From Phototrophicus methaneseepsis (GTDB lineage: Bacteria > Chloroflexota > Anaerolineae > Aggregatilineales > Phototrophicaceae), in the NCBI RefSeq assembly GCF_015500095.1, contig NZ_CP062983.1, positions 4,030,001 through 4,094,000 on the forward strand: a stretch of 64,000 bases of DNA, given 5' to 3'. Below are positions 63,618-64,000 of the stretch, piece by piece (positions within the stretch are counted from its first letter, which is position 1; each line of letters starts with the position of its first letter). Under the pieces are notes generated by a model, which was not told the origin of the DNA, did no database searches, and saw only the letters and a list, made by a program, of their open reading frames with translations. Made by a program: the position numbers and the translations under genes.

Positions 63618-64000
63618 CTAGCGTTCATGGACAGTTGTCCAGACGCCACCCGGATTTTGCCGGGTTTGGGTCACATAAGCACGATCCAGCGCCAGCAGTT
63701 CACCACTGCCCAGGTAGGTCCAGCGCAATTGTGAACAATAGGCGGAATCCGGCACTGTCGTCTTAAAGACGAACAAAATGCGCTCCAACTCAAGATTTTG
63801 CACCAGCCCCACCCACTGAATATCGAGATCGGGCCAGTTACATTGTTCAGCCAGTAGATTACTCAGCGCATCCCAGGGGGCAACCTTGCCATCGAGCGAA
63901 GTCCGCAAAATCCACTGTTCAGCGCCAATGGGCACGCTCATTACACGCTGGTCGCTTGTATCCTGGATAATCAAGCCTGCATTGACATCGTACTTATGCC
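63618..64000 (-). CDS. Partial hypothetical protein, 5' end beyond window
   Basis: The frame is open to the right edge, so the gene starts outside the window. The visible 127 C-terminal residues begin with HKYDVNAGLIIQDTSDQRVM and run into a region with a WEXL-like DGKVAPWDALSNLLAEQC, then VGLVQNLELERILFVFKTT. The pattern recalls a Nudix-fold protein, but the canonical Nudix box (GX5EX7REUXEEXGU) is not seen. A degenerate Nudix relative is one idea; it is not proved. The 63493-63617 gap to ygeY shows no other gene. Confidence 0.5.
   Translation of the reverse strand, partial: HKYDVNAGLIIQDTSDQRVMSVPIGAEQWILRTSLDGKVAPWDALSNLLAEQCNWPDLDIQWVGLVQNLELERILFVFKTTVPDSAYCSQLRWTYLGSGELLALDRAYVTQTRQNPGGVWTTVHER

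Overview
The window is one stretch of a bacterial chromosome with tightly packed genes, about 85-90% of them on the minus strand. The gene content points to Chloroflexota, most likely an Anaerolineae-like lineage. This rests on the combination of coenzyme F420 biosynthesis, a Rex repressor, an MreB homologue, an F-type ATP synthase and a xanthine-dehydrogenase-type molybdenum hydroxylase locus. It is an inference from gene content and was not tested with a phylogeny. There is no transposase, phage gene or CRISPR array.

Region by region. 1-8.2 kb: housekeeping genes on the minus strand (nadD, obgE, a degenerate receiver protein, a AAA+ ATPase, then tig-clpP-clpX) with one plus-strand MBL-fold hydrolase. 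8.2-8.7 kb: a gap with terminators, a doubtful small ORF and tRNA-Leu(UAG). 8.8-16.5 kb: a MacAB-like export operon (two membrane fusion proteins, an ATPase, two FtsX-type permeases, a hypothetical protein and a GbsR/MarR-type regulator). 16.5-18.5 kb: rex on the plus strand, with a palindromic operator candidate in its leader, converging on mreB. 18.7-23.5 kb: a split ATP synthase operon, atpA-atpG-atpD-atpC, whose gamma subunit carries an extra helix-hairpin-helix domain. 23.8-27.7 kb: proC, an enolase-superfamily enzyme paired with a GNAT acyltransferase (probably an N-succinylamino acid racemase pathway), and an NAD-dependent epimerase. 28.0-30.4 kb: fabF-fabH on the plus strand. 30.5-32.9 kb: a membrane protein, purine nucleoside phosphorylase and two small unknown genes.

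From 32.9 kb to the right edge almost everything is on the minus strand and forms a long catabolic/cofactor array. It holds a YqeC-MocA fusion, the xanthine-dehydrogenase large subunit, an unknown protein with nucleoside-phosphorylase-like motifs, a fused FAD/2Fe-2S subunit, XdhC, the F420 genes (cofC, cofD, a stand-alone FbiB-type reductase, cofE, npdG and a luciferase-like F420 enzyme), ssnA, a fold-type-II PLP enzyme, thrC, carbamate kinase, ygeW and ygeY. XDH, YqeC, MocA, SsnA, YgeW, YgeY and carbamate kinase are all members of the Escherichia coli yge/ygf region and of the anaerobic purine/uric-acid degradation cluster of gut bacteria. The central hypothesis is that this window carries a dispersed version of that pathway, interleaved with F420 metabolism. 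A MhqD/MhqE-like quinone-detoxification pair with a 22-bp palindromic operator, an AT-richer HEPN-like gene and several 4-bp ATGA gene overlaps are also present.

Start codons were moved from the longest ORF where a Shine-Dalgarno sequence or family alignment gave a better choice (obgE, the AAA+ ATPase, the ABC ATPase, mreB, atpD, proC, fabF, yqeC-mocA, xdhB, xdhC, npdG and others). GTG and TTG starts are common.
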